Source of the DNA: Candidatus Scalindua sp. SCAELEC01
GTDB taxonomy: Bacteria; Planctomycetota; Brocadiia; Brocadiales; Scalinduaceae
Assembly: GCA_004282745.1 (NCBI GenBank)
Contig: SHMT01000029.1
Coordinates: 1 to 62,950, forward strand
DNA length: 62,950 nucleotides
Direction: 5' to 3'
Position numbers and translations under genes: made by a program
Notes under the pieces: generated by a model
Database searches by the model: none
Told to the model about the DNA's origin: nothing
The model's input: the letters and a program-made list of their open reading frames with translations, nothing else
Part shown: piece by piece, positions 1-9,939 of the stretch
Numbering within the stretch: position 1 is the stretch's first letter
Layout: the number at the start of each line of letters is the position of its first letter

Positions 1-311
1 TGCTAAAAAGCTATGCTTCTTGCTTTGGGGATATGTTAGACTTGAAAAGTTAGAAAATTAGAATTTCAAGCAGTAAACCGTGTTGCTCGACGTATTTTTA
101 CACACGGATTTAATCAACAAAATCATAAATGTAATATCATAAAAAATATGGTAGGGTATAAACCACACGGAGACGAAGAGCTCAAGGGCGTAAAAGACAT
201 GTAAACACAGCAGATTCAGATGGAAAATTGTTTGAGCATTGAGCTACTTCCCTTCTTAAATTGCAGGGAAGTTCTCATTGAAACATCAAACATTAACGTT
301 GTAAGAAATTA
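1..311. other. Left-edge intergenic region with a possible gene remnant
   Basis: No convincing gene. One plus-strand frame is open without a start codon from about 47 to 204 (about 52 codons, fairly basic, ending in a TAA at 202-204). It could be the eroded 3' end of a gene, but I recognise no family in it. The rest, up to the convergent end of the redox gene at 312, shows no clear terminator or repeat. Confidence 0.3.
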
Positions 312-1112
312 TTAAATACTCTCTTTTCTTAAAATCTCCCCAATCTTCCTCTGAATGGCCTGTGCGGTATTTGAGGTTAACTGATGGTTTATGGTGATTG
401 CCGGAAACATCCCAATACCGCGCTCTCTTGCATGTTGCTGGTCTTTAGCAACCTGAGCCTTCACATCGACTAGGTTGATGGATGCCTTCGTCTGTTCCTG
501 CGTTTGACCGTTTTTGGCTGCGAGCCGGATAAGTGTGTCCCAATCCCAGGGGCCCTGGTGGTTGATCAACGCTTCTTGTATGGCGCTGCATTTTCCATCC
601 AATCGAGAACACTCAACAAGTTTAAGTGCACGGAGCGCTTCCCGTGTCAAACATGGTGCCCTGAGAACGACCCGAAACTGATGAAGATCTTTGGAGATCT
701 GTTTGACCATTTTCCATACTTGTGCTAGATGAGGATCGGTATAATCGGCAAAGACATCTATGATGATTGGGCTATTCAGGTCCATAATAATCTCTTGTGG
801 TTTTTTTCCGGCTTCAAGACTTTCTAGTACATAGGAGATCTCATTTTTTCCTGCACTGCATCCAAAACAGGCCGGTGGGTTGGGACTTCCCGGTAAGGAT
901 CTCCCGCACAGACATGGACAAGATCGATCAGCCAAAATCTCATTGGCGGTTTCCATAATCCTTTGAAGACCGTCTTCGACTGTCTCTGCTTGACAGTTGC
1001 GAAAAATAGCAGGTGATCCGAAGACTCCCATAATAAGTACGACCAGGTATAGGTACGATAAATACCTGCTGACATTTTCTCTCTCTCTCGTGCTTTTTTC
1101 TCTATTCAACAT
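312..1112 (-). CDS. Secreted redox-type protein: CcmH-like Cys-rich segment plus DsbA-like domain lacking CXXC
   Basis: A 266-residue exported protein. A hydrophobic stretch at about residues 17-35 is a signal peptide or anchor. A Cys-rich stretch follows (C65, C67, C69 in CPCLCG, then C82 and C85 in ACFGC), then a helix ending LEAGKKPQEI. This pattern resembles the haem-handling CcmH/NrfF module of cytochrome c maturation. Residues from about 113 (PIIIDVFADYTDPHL) follow the thioredoxin-like DsbA pattern, but DPHL stands where CPYC is expected, so the usual redox pair is absent. The ending IGMFPAITIN is the DsbA/thioredoxin cis-Pro region. I chose the ATG at 1112; a TTG at 1127 would add five residues. 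The role is inferred as periplasmic thiol or haem chemistry and is unproven. It stands alone, with a 341-bp gap behind it. Confidence 0.6.
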   Translation of the reverse strand: MLNREKSTRERENVSRYLSYLYLVVLIMGVFGSPAIFRNCQAETVEDGLQRIMETANEILADRSCPCLCGRSLPGSPNPPACFGCSAGKNEISYVLESLEAGKKPQEIIMDLNSPIIIDVFADYTDPHLAQVWKMVKQISKDLHQFRVVLRAPCLTREALRALKLVECSRLDGKCSAIQEALINHQGPWDWDTLIRLAAKNGQTQEQTKASINLVDVKAQVAKDQQHARERGIGMFPAITINHQLTSNTAQAIQRKIGEILRKESI

Positions 1113-1453
1113 CTTTTTGACACCCAAAAATTATGACAATATTGTAATATAAAGTTATCTTCTTTCTGAATCCAGACCTGCTTAAACCAGAACTAACAGG
1201 CGTTTGGCAAACGACAAAACTCAAATTTACAATCTACAAACAAATAACAAATTTCAATGTCTACCTGTTTGTCGACAGGCAGGAGCGACCAAATTCAGTA
1301 TGTTTGGAACTTTAGATTTCTCCATTGGGATTAAGGCAATTCGGAGAAATGCGCATTATTTGGTACTTATTTACTCGGTGTAAAAAAACTATTAACAAAT
1401 ATTTTGAAAAAAAATGGTAAAAAACTTTCAATAAGGGACTGAGCGTTTGTAAA
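1113..1453. other. Intergenic region, no gene seen
   Basis: No open frame of note. It holds a short palindromic stretch near 1264-1284 (CCTGT...ACAGG around GTCGAC) and otherwise AT-rich sequence. It probably carries the promoter of the redox gene and the 3' end of the OPT transporter transcript, but neither is clear enough to place. Confidence 0.3.
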
Positions 1454-3412
1454 TTATCTCTTACGCCTATCTCTACCGCTAATACTTGACCACAACATTA
1501 CTGCAAGGGCCGTAAAAATGAGTAGAGATCCCATCATATCAAATGATCCCATCCATTCAAAACCTATTTTGAGGGTATTAACCAACGATTGATTGTAAGA
1601 TGCCATCAACGCTAACCCTACACCGATAAGTGCACTGCCGGCTATCAAACCGGAACTGAAGAGTACTCCCTTTTCTCGGCTTCTCTTTAGTCGCTCCTCT
1701 TTAGATTTTCTCTCCGTTAGGTATCGGATGAACCCTCCGGCCATTATGGGTGTTGTGAGGTAGAGGGGGAGATAGAGGCCGACTGCAAACGGGAGTGAAC
1801 GGACCCCGACAAGCTCTACAATTGCAGCCAGGAAGATACCCATAATAACAAAGTTCCACGGAAGTTCTCCCGTAATTACCCCTTTTACTACCAGCGACAT
1901 AAGTGTCGCTTGGGGAGCAGGTAACGCTTCTGAACCAATCTCCATTCCTTTGTGAAGTCTTAAAATTATCCATCCCACAAAGATTGCCGATGTCAGCACC
2001 CCGATAAATTCGCCCATCTGCTGTTTCCAGGGGGTTGCACCGATAAGAAATCCGGTCTTTAAGTCCTGAGAGGTATCTCCCGCTATTGCAATTGATATGC
2101 ATACGACTGCACCTACGCTTAGTGCTATTACGAGGTGTTGGTCGGTAGTCCATCCCATAATAAGAAAGACCAAGCTTGTTAACAGGAGTGTCGTGATCGT
2201 CATCCCTGATACGGGATTTGAGGATGACCCGATAAGGCCAACGATCCTTGATGAGACAGTTACGAAGAAGAATGAAAATATGATCATCAGAAAGGCTACA
2301 ACGAGGTTAAGGGCTGTTGGTATTGCTGAATCGGTCCAAAAAACAAGAACTAACCAGAGGCAGATGGCCAGTATGGCTACTCCAAAGACAACAATCAACA
2401 GGGACAAGTCTCTGTCTGTTCGTATCTTCAACTCTTTGTCCTTCCCTCTGATTCGGATACTTTTTATACCGGTTCGAAACGTTTGAAAGATGGTGGGTAG
2501 AGTCCTGATCAGCGTTATCAAGCCACCAAATGCCACAGCGCCTGCACCGATATACCTGATATAGGAATGCCATATCTCCTTTATGCTCATTTGTGAGATT
2601 AAGATCTCTGAAGGAAATAGAGGTTTGGTGGCACTCTCTCCAATTGCCGTAATCAAGGGGATAATCACGAGCCACGCCAGTGCACCGCCGCTTAACATAA
2701 TAGCGGAAATTCTGGGACCAATGATGTAGCCTACCCCTAAAAGTGCAGGTGTTATTTCGCCCGGTACTTTCGCTCCTTTGTAAAAAGGTATTTCCCAGGA
2801 TGGTCTGGAATTCCAGAGCTTGAGGCCGTTCATCAAAAACTCATAGAGACTGCCAATGGCTAATCCGAGAAAGACCGTTTTGGCCTCCGTACCTCCCTTG
2901 TCACCCGCAACTAAGACCTCTGCGCACGCGGTACCCTCCGGATAGGGAAGACGACCGTGTTGATTGGAAATGAGGAGTTTTCTGAGTGGGATCATGAAGA
3001 GAACCCCCAGCCATCCGCCAAGGAGAGAGAAAACGAATATCTTTGTAAGTTCTGGTTTCATACCCCAAATGATGAGGGCCGGAAACGTAAAAATAACACC
3101 GGCGGCCAGTGATTCACCGGCAGAACCTACGGTTTGAACCATATTGTTTTCAAGGATACTTCCTTTTCCGATGATGCGAAAGATTGCGACAGCCATAACG
3201 GCTACGGGTATTGATGCGCTTACGGTTAAGCCCACCTTGAGGCCGATATACGCATTGGCGGCTGCAAACAGTATCCCCAGAGTCGTCCCGGTAAAAAGTG
3301 CCCTGAAGGTGAACTCCGGCAGGAGTTCCCGTTTTCCTACATACGGCTGATAGTCTTTACCGGGGACTTCCCTATAGGCATCTGTAGAAAGCTTTCTCGT
3401 CTCTTTGCTCAT
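1454..3412 (-). CDS. OPT family oligopeptide/metal-chelate transporter
   Basis: A 652-residue polytopic inner-membrane protein with about 14-16 hydrophobic segments. The N-terminal part has the bacterial OPT signature: RALFTGTTLGILFAAANAY, then GLKVGLTVSASIPVAVMA, then NNMVQTVGSAGESLAAGVIF. LPYPEGTACAEVL and the Gly-rich PVSGMTITTLL are also typical of the family. OPT proteins import peptides or metal chelates driven by protons; the substrate cannot be read from sequence. Length matches bacterial members (about 600-680). The ATG at 3412 has no strong Shine-Dalgarno. It lies 39 bp downstream of the aldolase gene on the same strand, so the two are probably co-transcribed. Confidence 0.9.
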   Translation of the reverse strand: MSKETRKLSTDAYREVPGKDYQPYVGKRELLPEFTFRALFTGTTLGILFAAANAYIGLKVGLTVSASIPVAVMAVAIFRIIGKGSILENNMVQTVGSAGESLAAGVIFTFPALIIWGMKPELTKIFVFSLLGGWLGVLFMIPLRKLLISNQHGRLPYPEGTACAEVLVAGDKGGTEAKTVFLGLAIGSLYEFLMNGLKLWNSRPSWEIPFYKGAKVPGEITPALLGVGYIIGPRISAIMLSGGALAWLVIIPLITAIGESATKPLFPSEILISQMSIKEIWHSYIRYIGAGAVAFGGLITLIRTLPTIFQTFRTGIKSIRIRGKDKELKIRTDRDLSLLIVVFGVAILAICLWLVLVFWTDSAIPTALNLVVAFLMIIFSFFFVTVSSRIVGLIGSSSNPVSGMTITTLLLTSLVFLIMGWTTDQHLVIALSVGAVVCISIAIAGDTSQDLKTGFLIGATPWKQQMGEFIGVLTSAIFVGWIILRLHKGMEIGSEALPAPQATLMSLVVKGVITGELPWNFVIMGIFLAAIVELVGVRSLPFAVGLYLPLYLTTPIMAGGFIRYLTERKSKEERLKRSREKGVLFSSGLIAGSALIGVGLALMASYNQSLVNTLKIGFEWMGSFDMMGSLLIFTALAVMLWSSISGRDRRKR

Positions 3413-3451
3413 GAGATGAGTATCACTGATCAGGAGAGTCTCGTGACTCCA

Positions 3452-4405
3452 TCAATCAGCAGTCGAGTCAATTAAGAAATCGTAACAGTTGTCTCTGATT
3501 TCAGCATTAGCGCGTTGTTTCATGGCCCCTCGAGGGTGTTGGTTGAGGTGGCCACTGATTCCGTATATATCATTAAAGCCCCACTCAATCTGCTTACGAA
3601 GCCCCACCATCTGCTCCTGAATTACCTTGTAGAGGGGTCTGACATCAAACTTCGGATTCTTTAAGAAATTAAGGAGCAGTTCCAAATTGCAGTTACCGGC
3701 GCCTCGACCTATACCGTTAATGGTAGCATCAAGAAGATTTACCCCATCGATAATTGCCTGTTGAGTATTTGAAAAGGCCAGTTGCTGGTTGTTGTGGGCA
3801 TGGAAACCCAGCTCCTTATTTGGGGCGTGATCTTTATACAGCTTGAGATAGCTTGTTACCTGCTCTGAATAAAAGGCACCATAACTGTCAACCAGGTAGA
3901 GATAATCCACCTCTTCTGCTTCATTAGCCTGTTCCAATGCTTCGATCAGTTCGGTCTCTATTACGGCAGAAGAGGCCATAATGTTGATGGTGGTTTCATA
4001 ACCAAGGTCCTTGGTTCGTTTTGCTAAATAGAGCCCTTTATCGATATCGGGTACATAACAGGCTGTACGTATCATCCCAACAACGCTCTGCTCAGCGGGA
4101 AGAAGTGACTCGATATCGACTCTCCCAACATCGAACATTACGGTCAAGACCGGGGGATTTTCACACTCATAAGACTCAACCACTTGCCTGAGGTCCTCCT
4201 CATCGCAAAAGTTCCATCTACCATAATCCTCTCGTGTATATTCCTCGCTCTCACAGAGTTTCTTCCCAATCTCCATGTAATCTACACCGGCATCACAGGT
4301 AGCGCGATATATAGCTTTAACAAAATCCATGGTAAAGTGGTAATTATTGATCAGACCACCATCTCTAATACTGCAATCTAAAACCTTAATTTGCTTTCTA
4401 TACAT
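3452..4405 (-). CDS. DRE-TIM metallolyase (HMG-CoA lyase/oxovalerate aldolase-like)
   Basis: A 317-residue TIM-barrel aldolase of the HMGL-like family. Residues 9-17 read LDCSIRDGG, the metal and substrate Arg-Asp motif (usually D-x-T-L-R-D-G). Metal-binding histidines are in GFHAHNNQQLAF near residue 198, and GIGRGAGNCNLELLL near 232 is the active-site loop. Such enzymes cleave or form C-C bonds next to a carbonyl (4-hydroxy-2-oxovalerate aldolase, homocitrate or isopropylmalate synthase, lyases). Ser for Thr in the DxTLRDG motif and the short length point to the stand-alone aldolase branch rather than LeuA. AGGAG lies 8 bp before the ATG. The gene leads the minus-strand pair with the OPT transporter and is divergent from hisS. 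Substrate unknown. Confidence 0.75.
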   Translation of the reverse strand: MYRKQIKVLDCSIRDGGLINNYHFTMDFVKAIYRATCDAGVDYMEIGKKLCESEEYTREDYGRWNFCDEEDLRQVVESYECENPPVLTVMFDVGRVDIESLLPAEQSVVGMIRTACYVPDIDKGLYLAKRTKDLGYETTINIMASSAVIETELIEALEQANEAEEVDYLYLVDSYGAFYSEQVTSYLKLYKDHAPNKELGFHAHNNQQLAFSNTQQAIIDGVNLLDATINGIGRGAGNCNLELLLNFLKNPKFDVRPLYKVIQEQMVGLRKQIEWGFNDIYGISGHLNQHPRGAMKQRANAEIRDNCYDFLIDSTAD

Positions 4406-4543
4406 CTCGATAACTCCTGCCCTGAATGTTAAAAACCATTTTGCAATGGATATATTATGGAAACGTTAAAGAGGCATTTTAGCGTATGGAGGTATAAAAA
4501 AACAAGTATTTTCCTCCTGCTTTTGGTATAACCGATTATATAA

Positions 4544-4571
4544 TTGAATATTCACCCTAAACTGATATAAT
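4544..4571 (+). promoter_or_regulatory. Candidate sigma-70 promoter for hisS
   Basis: TTGAAT (4544-4549), a 16-bp spacer and TATAAT (4566-4571), about 128 bp before the hisS start, in the divergent gap between the aldolase gene and hisS. Seen by eye; no start-site data. Confidence 0.45.
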
Positions 4572-4698
4572 TCCAAAAATTGTATTTCAACGGGAGTAAT
4601 TTACCCCTTTTTGAGAGTTCTCCATGCATTAGTGTTCATGTTGGCTGTTTTTCGGTGGAAGGTAAACGCAGGAGTAATGGATAGGAACTTATTTTTAG

Positions 4699-5985
4699 AT
4701 GGATACAGGGAAAAATCGATATATAAAGGCACCGCTTGGTATGAAGGACCTCTTTCCAGAGGAGAGAGTACTATGGGAAGAGATAGAGAGTGTAGCCAGG
4801 GAAGAGTTCGAATTGAGTGGGTATTATGAGATAAGGACCCCGGTGTTTGAAGATACACGTCTTTTTGTCAGAAGTATAGGAGAGACATCGGATATTGTGG
4901 AAAAAGAGATGTACACGTTTGGAGATACCACTGATTCCATGATTACGCTCCGCCCTGAGAATACCGCGCCCGTTATGCGTGCATATCTTGAGTATGAACT
5001 TCATAAATCAAAAAAATTCCAGAAGTTTTACTATATAGGACCAATGTTCAGAAAAGAGCGGCCTCAGGCTGGAAGATTGAGACAATTTCATCAGATGGGG
5101 GTTGAGGCGGTAGGCTCGTATGATCCACTACTCGATGTTGAGACAATAAAGGTTGCAACGAGGGTTTATGACCGGCTTGGGTTGTCCGGATACAAGGTCA
5201 AGGTTAATTCTATCGGATGTGAAAAGTGCAGACCCGGTTTCCGAGACCTGTTGAAAGAAGAGCTACGAAGATACAAAGAGGAGCTGTGTGAACTTTGCCA
5301 GGCACGTCTTGACAGGAACGTCTTCAGGGTACTTGACTGCAAAAAGAAAAAGTGCAGAGAGATCTGTAATAGTGTGTCAAGCATAGAAAACCATATCTGC
5401 AGCGGTTGCCAGGACCATTTTACTACGGTAAAAAAGACCCTTGAAGATATTCATCTTGAATACGTGGTGGATCAGAATCTTGTTCGAGGATTAGACTATT
5501 ATACAAAGACCGTTTATGAAATTACCCATCCTGCTATGGGTGCCAGGGACACTATTTGTGCTGGTGGACGCTATGATAACTTGATATCTGATATTGGTGG
5601 TCCTCCGATTGGAGCTGTTGGTTTTGCGGCAGGGATAGAGGCCTCTTTGATTGCTCTTCTGAAGACGAGGAACAAGGAAAATCAATCTGGAAATCCACCA
5701 GTTGTCCTGGATGTTTACCTTGTCTCTATTGGTAGTGAGACCAGAAGTTACTGTTTCCGGTTACTGAACAATCTCAGACATGCTGGCGTGTCGGTTGACA
5801 TGGACTATGAGAGCAGAAGTCCAAAGGCCCAGATGAGGATGGCCAATAAGATCGGAGCAAAGTTTGCGATCGTTATTGGATCGGAAGAGGTGGAAAAAGG
5901 CGTAATCAAGCTAAAGCATATGCAGACAGGTGAGGAAAAATTGACTCATGATCCAGAAGAAGCAATCCGAATTATTCGTGAATGA
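4699..5985 (+). CDS. hisS: Histidine-tRNA ligase
   Basis: A 428-residue class II aminoacyl-tRNA synthetase that charges tRNA-His in the cytoplasm. The N-terminus APLGMKDLFPEE is the family opening. Motif 2 is FRKERPQAGRLRQFHQMGVE, the histidine-binding motif is LVRGLDYYTKTVYE, followed by AGGRYDNL and motif 3 around GAVGFAAGIEAS. The insertion domain carries Cys pairs (CEKC, CELC, CKKKKC, CSGC), as in many bacterial and archaeal HisRS. The C-terminal 100 residues are the anticodon-binding domain. The ATG at 4699 gives the standard start; an upstream ATG at 4677 is out of frame. First of hisS-aspS-recG on the plus strand. The matching tRNA-His lies about 8 kb downstream. Confidence 0.97.
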   Translation: MDTGKNRYIKAPLGMKDLFPEERVLWEEIESVAREEFELSGYYEIRTPVFEDTRLFVRSIGETSDIVEKEMYTFGDTTDSMITLRPENTAPVMRAYLEYELHKSKKFQKFYYIGPMFRKERPQAGRLRQFHQMGVEAVGSYDPLLDVETIKVATRVYDRLGLSGYKVKVNSIGCEKCRPGFRDLLKEELRRYKEELCELCQARLDRNVFRVLDCKKKKCREICNSVSSIENHICSGCQDHFTTVKKTLEDIHLEYVVDQNLVRGLDYYTKTVYEITHPAMGARDTICAGGRYDNLISDIGGPPIGAVGFAAGIEASLIALLKTRNKENQSGNPPVVLDVYLVSIGSETRSYCFRLLNNLRHAGVSVDMDYESRSPKAQMRMANKIGAKFAIVIGSEEVEKGVIKLKHMQTGEEKLTHDPEEAIRIIRE

Positions 5986-6075
5986 ACACTGTCCAGGACA
6001 CGTCATCCTGAGAGAAAATATTTAGCATGATTATCCAGGTTTTCGAAGTCTTTATAAGAGAGAAGGAATAGTTGA

Positions 6076-7848
6076 ATGACTGATTTAAAAAGAACCCATA
6101 CGTGTGGACAATTAAGGAAGAGTGATGCAGGTAGTGAGGTAGTGCTTTCAGGTTGGGTTGATACGAGAAGGGACCACGGGGGAGTAATTTTTATCGATTT
6201 ACGCGATAGGTACGGTAAGTCACAGATTGTATTTAATCCGGAACGAAATCATGAAGCCCATGAAAGGGCCTCTAACCTCAGATCCGAATACGTTATCGCC
6301 GTAAAGGGAAAGGTTTCTGAAAGACCTGATGGTATGACAAATCCTGATATGAGTACCGGTGAGATTGAGGTATATGTTGAAACGTTAGAACTATTAAATA
6401 CGAGTGAGACAACGCCGTTTGAAATTACGGCCGATACCGAGGTCTCGACGGAGTTGAGGCTTAAGTATCGTTATCTGGATCTGAGACGACCGGTTATGCA
6501 AAAGAACATGATGTTTCGTCACAAAGTGTGTCAAGTAGCCAGGCGCTACTTTGATCGGAATGAGTTTGTTGATATAGAGACACCGATTTTGACTAAAAGC
6601 ACACCGGAAGGAGCAAGGGATTACCTTGTCCCGAGCAGAATAAACAGGGGGCAATTTTATGCACTGCCGCAATCTCCTCAACTCTTTAAACAACTACTAA
6701 TGGTGTCAGGGATGGATCGGTACTATCAGATAGTAAAGTGTTTTCGAGACGAAGATCTGCGTGCGCAACGTCAACCTGAATTTACACAGCTCGACCTGGA
6801 GATGTCATTCGTTAATGAAGAGGATATCATGACCATCATCGAGGGATTGGTGGTAGCGATTTTCAAGGAAACAGTGGGAAGGGAGCTTCATACTCCCTTT
6901 GAACGGACCTCTTATCGCGATGCGATGGATCGTTACGGTTGTGATGCCCCTGATCTGAGGTTTGATATGACCATACATGAGATAACGGATATTGGAGAAA
7001 AATCTGATTTTAAGGTGTTTCAGTCTGTAGCCAAATCTGGCGGACAGATAAGGGGGATTAATGCATCCGGATGTGCAACATTTTCAAGAAAAGAGATAGA
7101 CGAATTTACCTCTTTTGTCAACCAATTTGGGGCAAAAGGGCTCGCGTGGTTTAAGGTTGATGACAATGGATTGACCTCCCAAATTGCAAAGTTCTTTTCT
7201 GCGGAACTTCAGGCTGAAATAATAGAGCGTTTTAATGCGCGACCGGGGGATCTGCTTCTCTTTGTGGCTGATAAGGAGAGTGTTGTCTCGCAATCACTCT
7301 CTCAGCTCAGACTCAACATAGCAAAACAGAGAGGATTGATGAAGGACGATGAGTTTCATTTCTCCTGGGTTGTTGATTTTCCACTCCTTGAATACAATGA
7401 AGAGGCCGGCAGGTACGACTCTCTTCATCATCCATTTACCTCTCCACATCATGAAGATTTTGCGATCCTGGAAGAGAAACCGTTGGATGTGAGGGCGAGG
7501 GCATATGATCTTGTCCTCAACGGTATTGAACTGGGAGGGGGGAGTATTAGAATACATAGAGCTGATATCCAAAAGAGGATCTTCAGCCTGCTCAATATTG
7601 ATGAAGCTACGGCACAAAAAAGATTTGGATTTTTGCTTGAGGCGTTAAAATATGGAGCGCCACCCCATGGTGGTATCGCCTTGGGTTTGGACCGAATGGT
7701 TACGCTGCTTTTAAAGCTTGATGATATCAGGGAGGTGATAGCATTCCCTAAAACACAGAAAGCAACGTGCCTCATGGCTGATGCGCCGTCAGAAGTAGAT
7801 GGAAATCAACTCAAAGAGCTTGGGCTCACACTTCTAAAACCAGAGTAG
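6076..7848 (+). CDS. aspS: Aspartate-tRNA ligase (bacterial type)
   Basis: A 590-residue class II synthetase with the bacterial domain order: N-terminal OB-fold anticodon domain (about 1-110, with VVLSGWVDTRRDHGGVIFID), a catalytic core starting near RYLDLRRP, a GAD insert in the middle, and a C-terminal core. Motif 2 is FRDEDLRAQRQPEFTQLDLE and motif 3 is GIALGLDRMVTLLL near residue 535. Length equals E. coli AspRS (590). Whether it is tRNA-Asp specific or also charges tRNA-Asn cannot be told by eye. It follows hisS by 90 bp and precedes recG by 7 bp, a likely operon. Confidence 0.97.
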   Translation: MTDLKRTHTCGQLRKSDAGSEVVLSGWVDTRRDHGGVIFIDLRDRYGKSQIVFNPERNHEAHERASNLRSEYVIAVKGKVSERPDGMTNPDMSTGEIEVYVETLELLNTSETTPFEITADTEVSTELRLKYRYLDLRRPVMQKNMMFRHKVCQVARRYFDRNEFVDIETPILTKSTPEGARDYLVPSRINRGQFYALPQSPQLFKQLLMVSGMDRYYQIVKCFRDEDLRAQRQPEFTQLDLEMSFVNEEDIMTIIEGLVVAIFKETVGRELHTPFERTSYRDAMDRYGCDAPDLRFDMTIHEITDIGEKSDFKVFQSVAKSGGQIRGINASGCATFSRKEIDEFTSFVNQFGAKGLAWFKVDDNGLTSQIAKFFSAELQAEIIERFNARPGDLLLFVADKESVVSQSLSQLRLNIAKQRGLMKDDEFHFSWVVDFPLLEYNEEAGRYDSLHHPFTSPHHEDFAILEEKPLDVRARAYDLVLNGIELGGGSIRIHRADIQKRIFSLLNIDEATAQKRFGFLLEALKYGAPPHGGIALGLDRMVTLLLKLDDIREVIAFPKTQKATCLMADAPSEVDGNQLKELGLTLLKPE

Positions 7849-7855
7849 TACAACG

Positions 7856-9934
7856 GTGACTACGTTAGATTTAGACAAATCAATCCAATATATCAAAGGT
7901 GTTGGACCAAAACGGTACAAGACATTAACAAGATTGGGTATTTACACACCGAGAGACCTCCTCTACTATTTTCCCCGCGCATACCAGGATCGTTCTCAAG
8001 TTGTCAATATTTCTGAATTGGTAGAGGGAGACACGACAATGGTACAGGGGAAGGTGACCCGAGTGAAATCTTCAACCACCAGAGGTTGGAAAAGTATCTT
8101 TGAAATTTCGGTTACTGATGATACAGGCACCCTTATGGTGAAATGGTTTAATCAACCCTACCTGAAGGAGAAGTTTCAAGTGGATGATTTGGTACTGCTC
8201 TATGGTAGGGTCTCAATCTACAAAGAGAAACGTCAGATGACAAACCCCGACCATGAGTTTATTACAGAAGATGGCGGTCCTGGTGAAAGTATGGGAATAG
8301 TACCCGTTTATGCGCTGACCGAGTATATGAACCAGTCCACCTTTCGTAAATTAATGACAACGGTTGTCTATGAATCATTAAGCTTGATAGAGGAGTACTT
8401 TCCAGAAAGCATCATACAAAAACAGAACCTTATCCCTGCCGTAGACGCATTAAGAATCATCCACTTTCCCGATTCCTTAGATGGTTTGGATGAGGCAAAG
8501 AGGAGGTTGAAATATGAAGAATTCTTTCTGTTTGAATCTGCTATGGCACTTCAAAAACGAGAGATAAAGGAGGTTACTGGGTATCAGTTCTTCATAGACC
8601 AAAAAGTAGAAAGTCACATATTTAACCTCTTCCCCTTTACCCTTACCAAGAGCCAAGAGTTGGTAATCAGGGAAGTTCACAGAGATATGTGTAGCCAGAA
8701 ACCTATGAATCGGTTGCTTCAGGGAGATGTCGGTTCGGGAAAGACAGTTGTCGCGGTATACGCATTACTTGCGGCAATTGCCAATGGGGTTCAGTCTGCA
8801 TTTATGGCGCCAACAGAGCTCCTTGCGGAGCAGCACTATCGTACCCTGAACCGTTATCTTGCAAATGCGGACATACGAGTCCTCCTATTGAAAGGTGGAT
8901 TAAAGGCCAGGGAGAGGAGAGAGAGTCTTGAACAGATAAAGAGTGGTGAAGTGGATCTCGTTATTGGTACGCATGCGCTGATCCAGAAAGATGTGCATTT
9001 TAACAGATTGGGGTTGATAGTTATTGATGAACAGCACAAGTTTGGAGTGATGCAGCGCACGAGGCTACGGCACAAGGGACATCATCCGCACCCTGACGTT
9101 CTCGTAATGACGGCGACACCGATACCCCGCTCGCTTTCCCTGACCGTTTTTGGAGATCTCGATGTCTCCACTATTGATGAATTGCCTCCCGGTCGGATAC
9201 CGGTAAAGACGTATGGAGTAACAGCCGGTAAGCAGGCCGATGCCTATGGGTTTATTCGTAAAGAGGTAGAGAAGGGCCGGCAGGCATATGTCGTATATCC
9301 TTTGGTCGAAGAGTCAGAAAAACTTGACCTCAAGGCTGCAACGGAAGAGGCCAAATTACTTCAGGAGAGAGTGTTTCCCGGATTACGGGTGGGGCTCCTG
9401 CATGGGCAGTTGAAATCAGATATGAAGGACTTCATTATGTCCGACTTCATACATCACCGATTTGATATTCTTGTATCAACTATTGTTATTGAAGTTGGAA
9501 TAGATGTTCCGAATGCGACCATAATGGCGATCGAACATGCTGAGCGCTTTGGGTTGGCCCAGCTCCACCAATTGAGGGGGAGGGTAGGTCGTGGTTCTCA
9601 CCAATCGTACTGTTTACTGTTTGGGAAGCCGAAGAGTGAAGGGGCCCGTCGGAGACTGAAGACAATGATAGCGACAAACGATGGTTTCAGGATAGCGGAG
9701 GAAGACTTAAGGATCAGGGGACCAGGTGAGTTTTTTGGCACGAGACAGCACGGTATCCCAGAATTTAAGATCGGCGATATCATTCAGGATCATGTCATCT
9801 TAAAGTTAGCACGAGAAGATGCATTTGCGTTTGTGAATGAGAGGGTGAAGTCTGAAACCTCTGAAAACCGTTTATTGATGAAAAAGATTATGGAAAACTT
9901 CAAAGATAAATTTGATCTCATCCATACGGGTTAA
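7856..9934 (+). CDS. recG: ATP-dependent DNA helicase RecG
   Basis: A 692-residue superfamily 2 helicase that remodels stalled replication forks and Holliday junctions. The N-terminal wedge/OB domain (about 50-150) includes GKVTRVKSSTTRGW. Walker A is GDVGSGKT near residues 290-297. The DExH box is IDEQHKFG, motif III is MTATPIPRSL, and motif VI is LHQLRGRVGRG. The start is GTG at 7856, seven bases after the aspS stop, which gives the usual RecG N-terminus (IQYIKGVGPKR). Length equals E. coli RecG (693). Its stop is only 5 bp from the end of the convergent broken dsbA gene, leaving no room for a separate terminator. Confidence 0.97.
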   Translation: MTTLDLDKSIQYIKGVGPKRYKTLTRLGIYTPRDLLYYFPRAYQDRSQVVNISELVEGDTTMVQGKVTRVKSSTTRGWKSIFEISVTDDTGTLMVKWFNQPYLKEKFQVDDLVLLYGRVSIYKEKRQMTNPDHEFITEDGGPGESMGIVPVYALTEYMNQSTFRKLMTTVVYESLSLIEEYFPESIIQKQNLIPAVDALRIIHFPDSLDGLDEAKRRLKYEEFFLFESAMALQKREIKEVTGYQFFIDQKVESHIFNLFPFTLTKSQELVIREVHRDMCSQKPMNRLLQGDVGSGKTVVAVYALLAAIANGVQSAFMAPTELLAEQHYRTLNRYLANADIRVLLLKGGLKARERRESLEQIKSGEVDLVIGTHALIQKDVHFNRLGLIVIDEQHKFGVMQRTRLRHKGHHPHPDVLVMTATPIPRSLSLTVFGDLDVSTIDELPPGRIPVKTYGVTAGKQADAYGFIRKEVEKGRQAYVVYPLVEESEKLDLKAATEEAKLLQERVFPGLRVGLLHGQLKSDMKDFIMSDFIHHRFDILVSTIVIEVGIDVPNATIMAIEHAERFGLAQLHQLRGRVGRGSHQSYCLLFGKPKSEGARRRLKTMIATNDGFRIAEEDLRIRGPGEFFGTRQHGIPEFKIGDIIQDHVILKLAREDAFAFVNERVKSETSENRLLMKKIMENFKDKFDLIHTG

Positions 9935-9939
9935 GCAAT

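Noticed and set aside
504-728. 74-codon plus-strand frame within the redox gene
   Set aside because: Antisense shadow of a gene with clear signal peptide and domain motifs; no ribosome-binding site.
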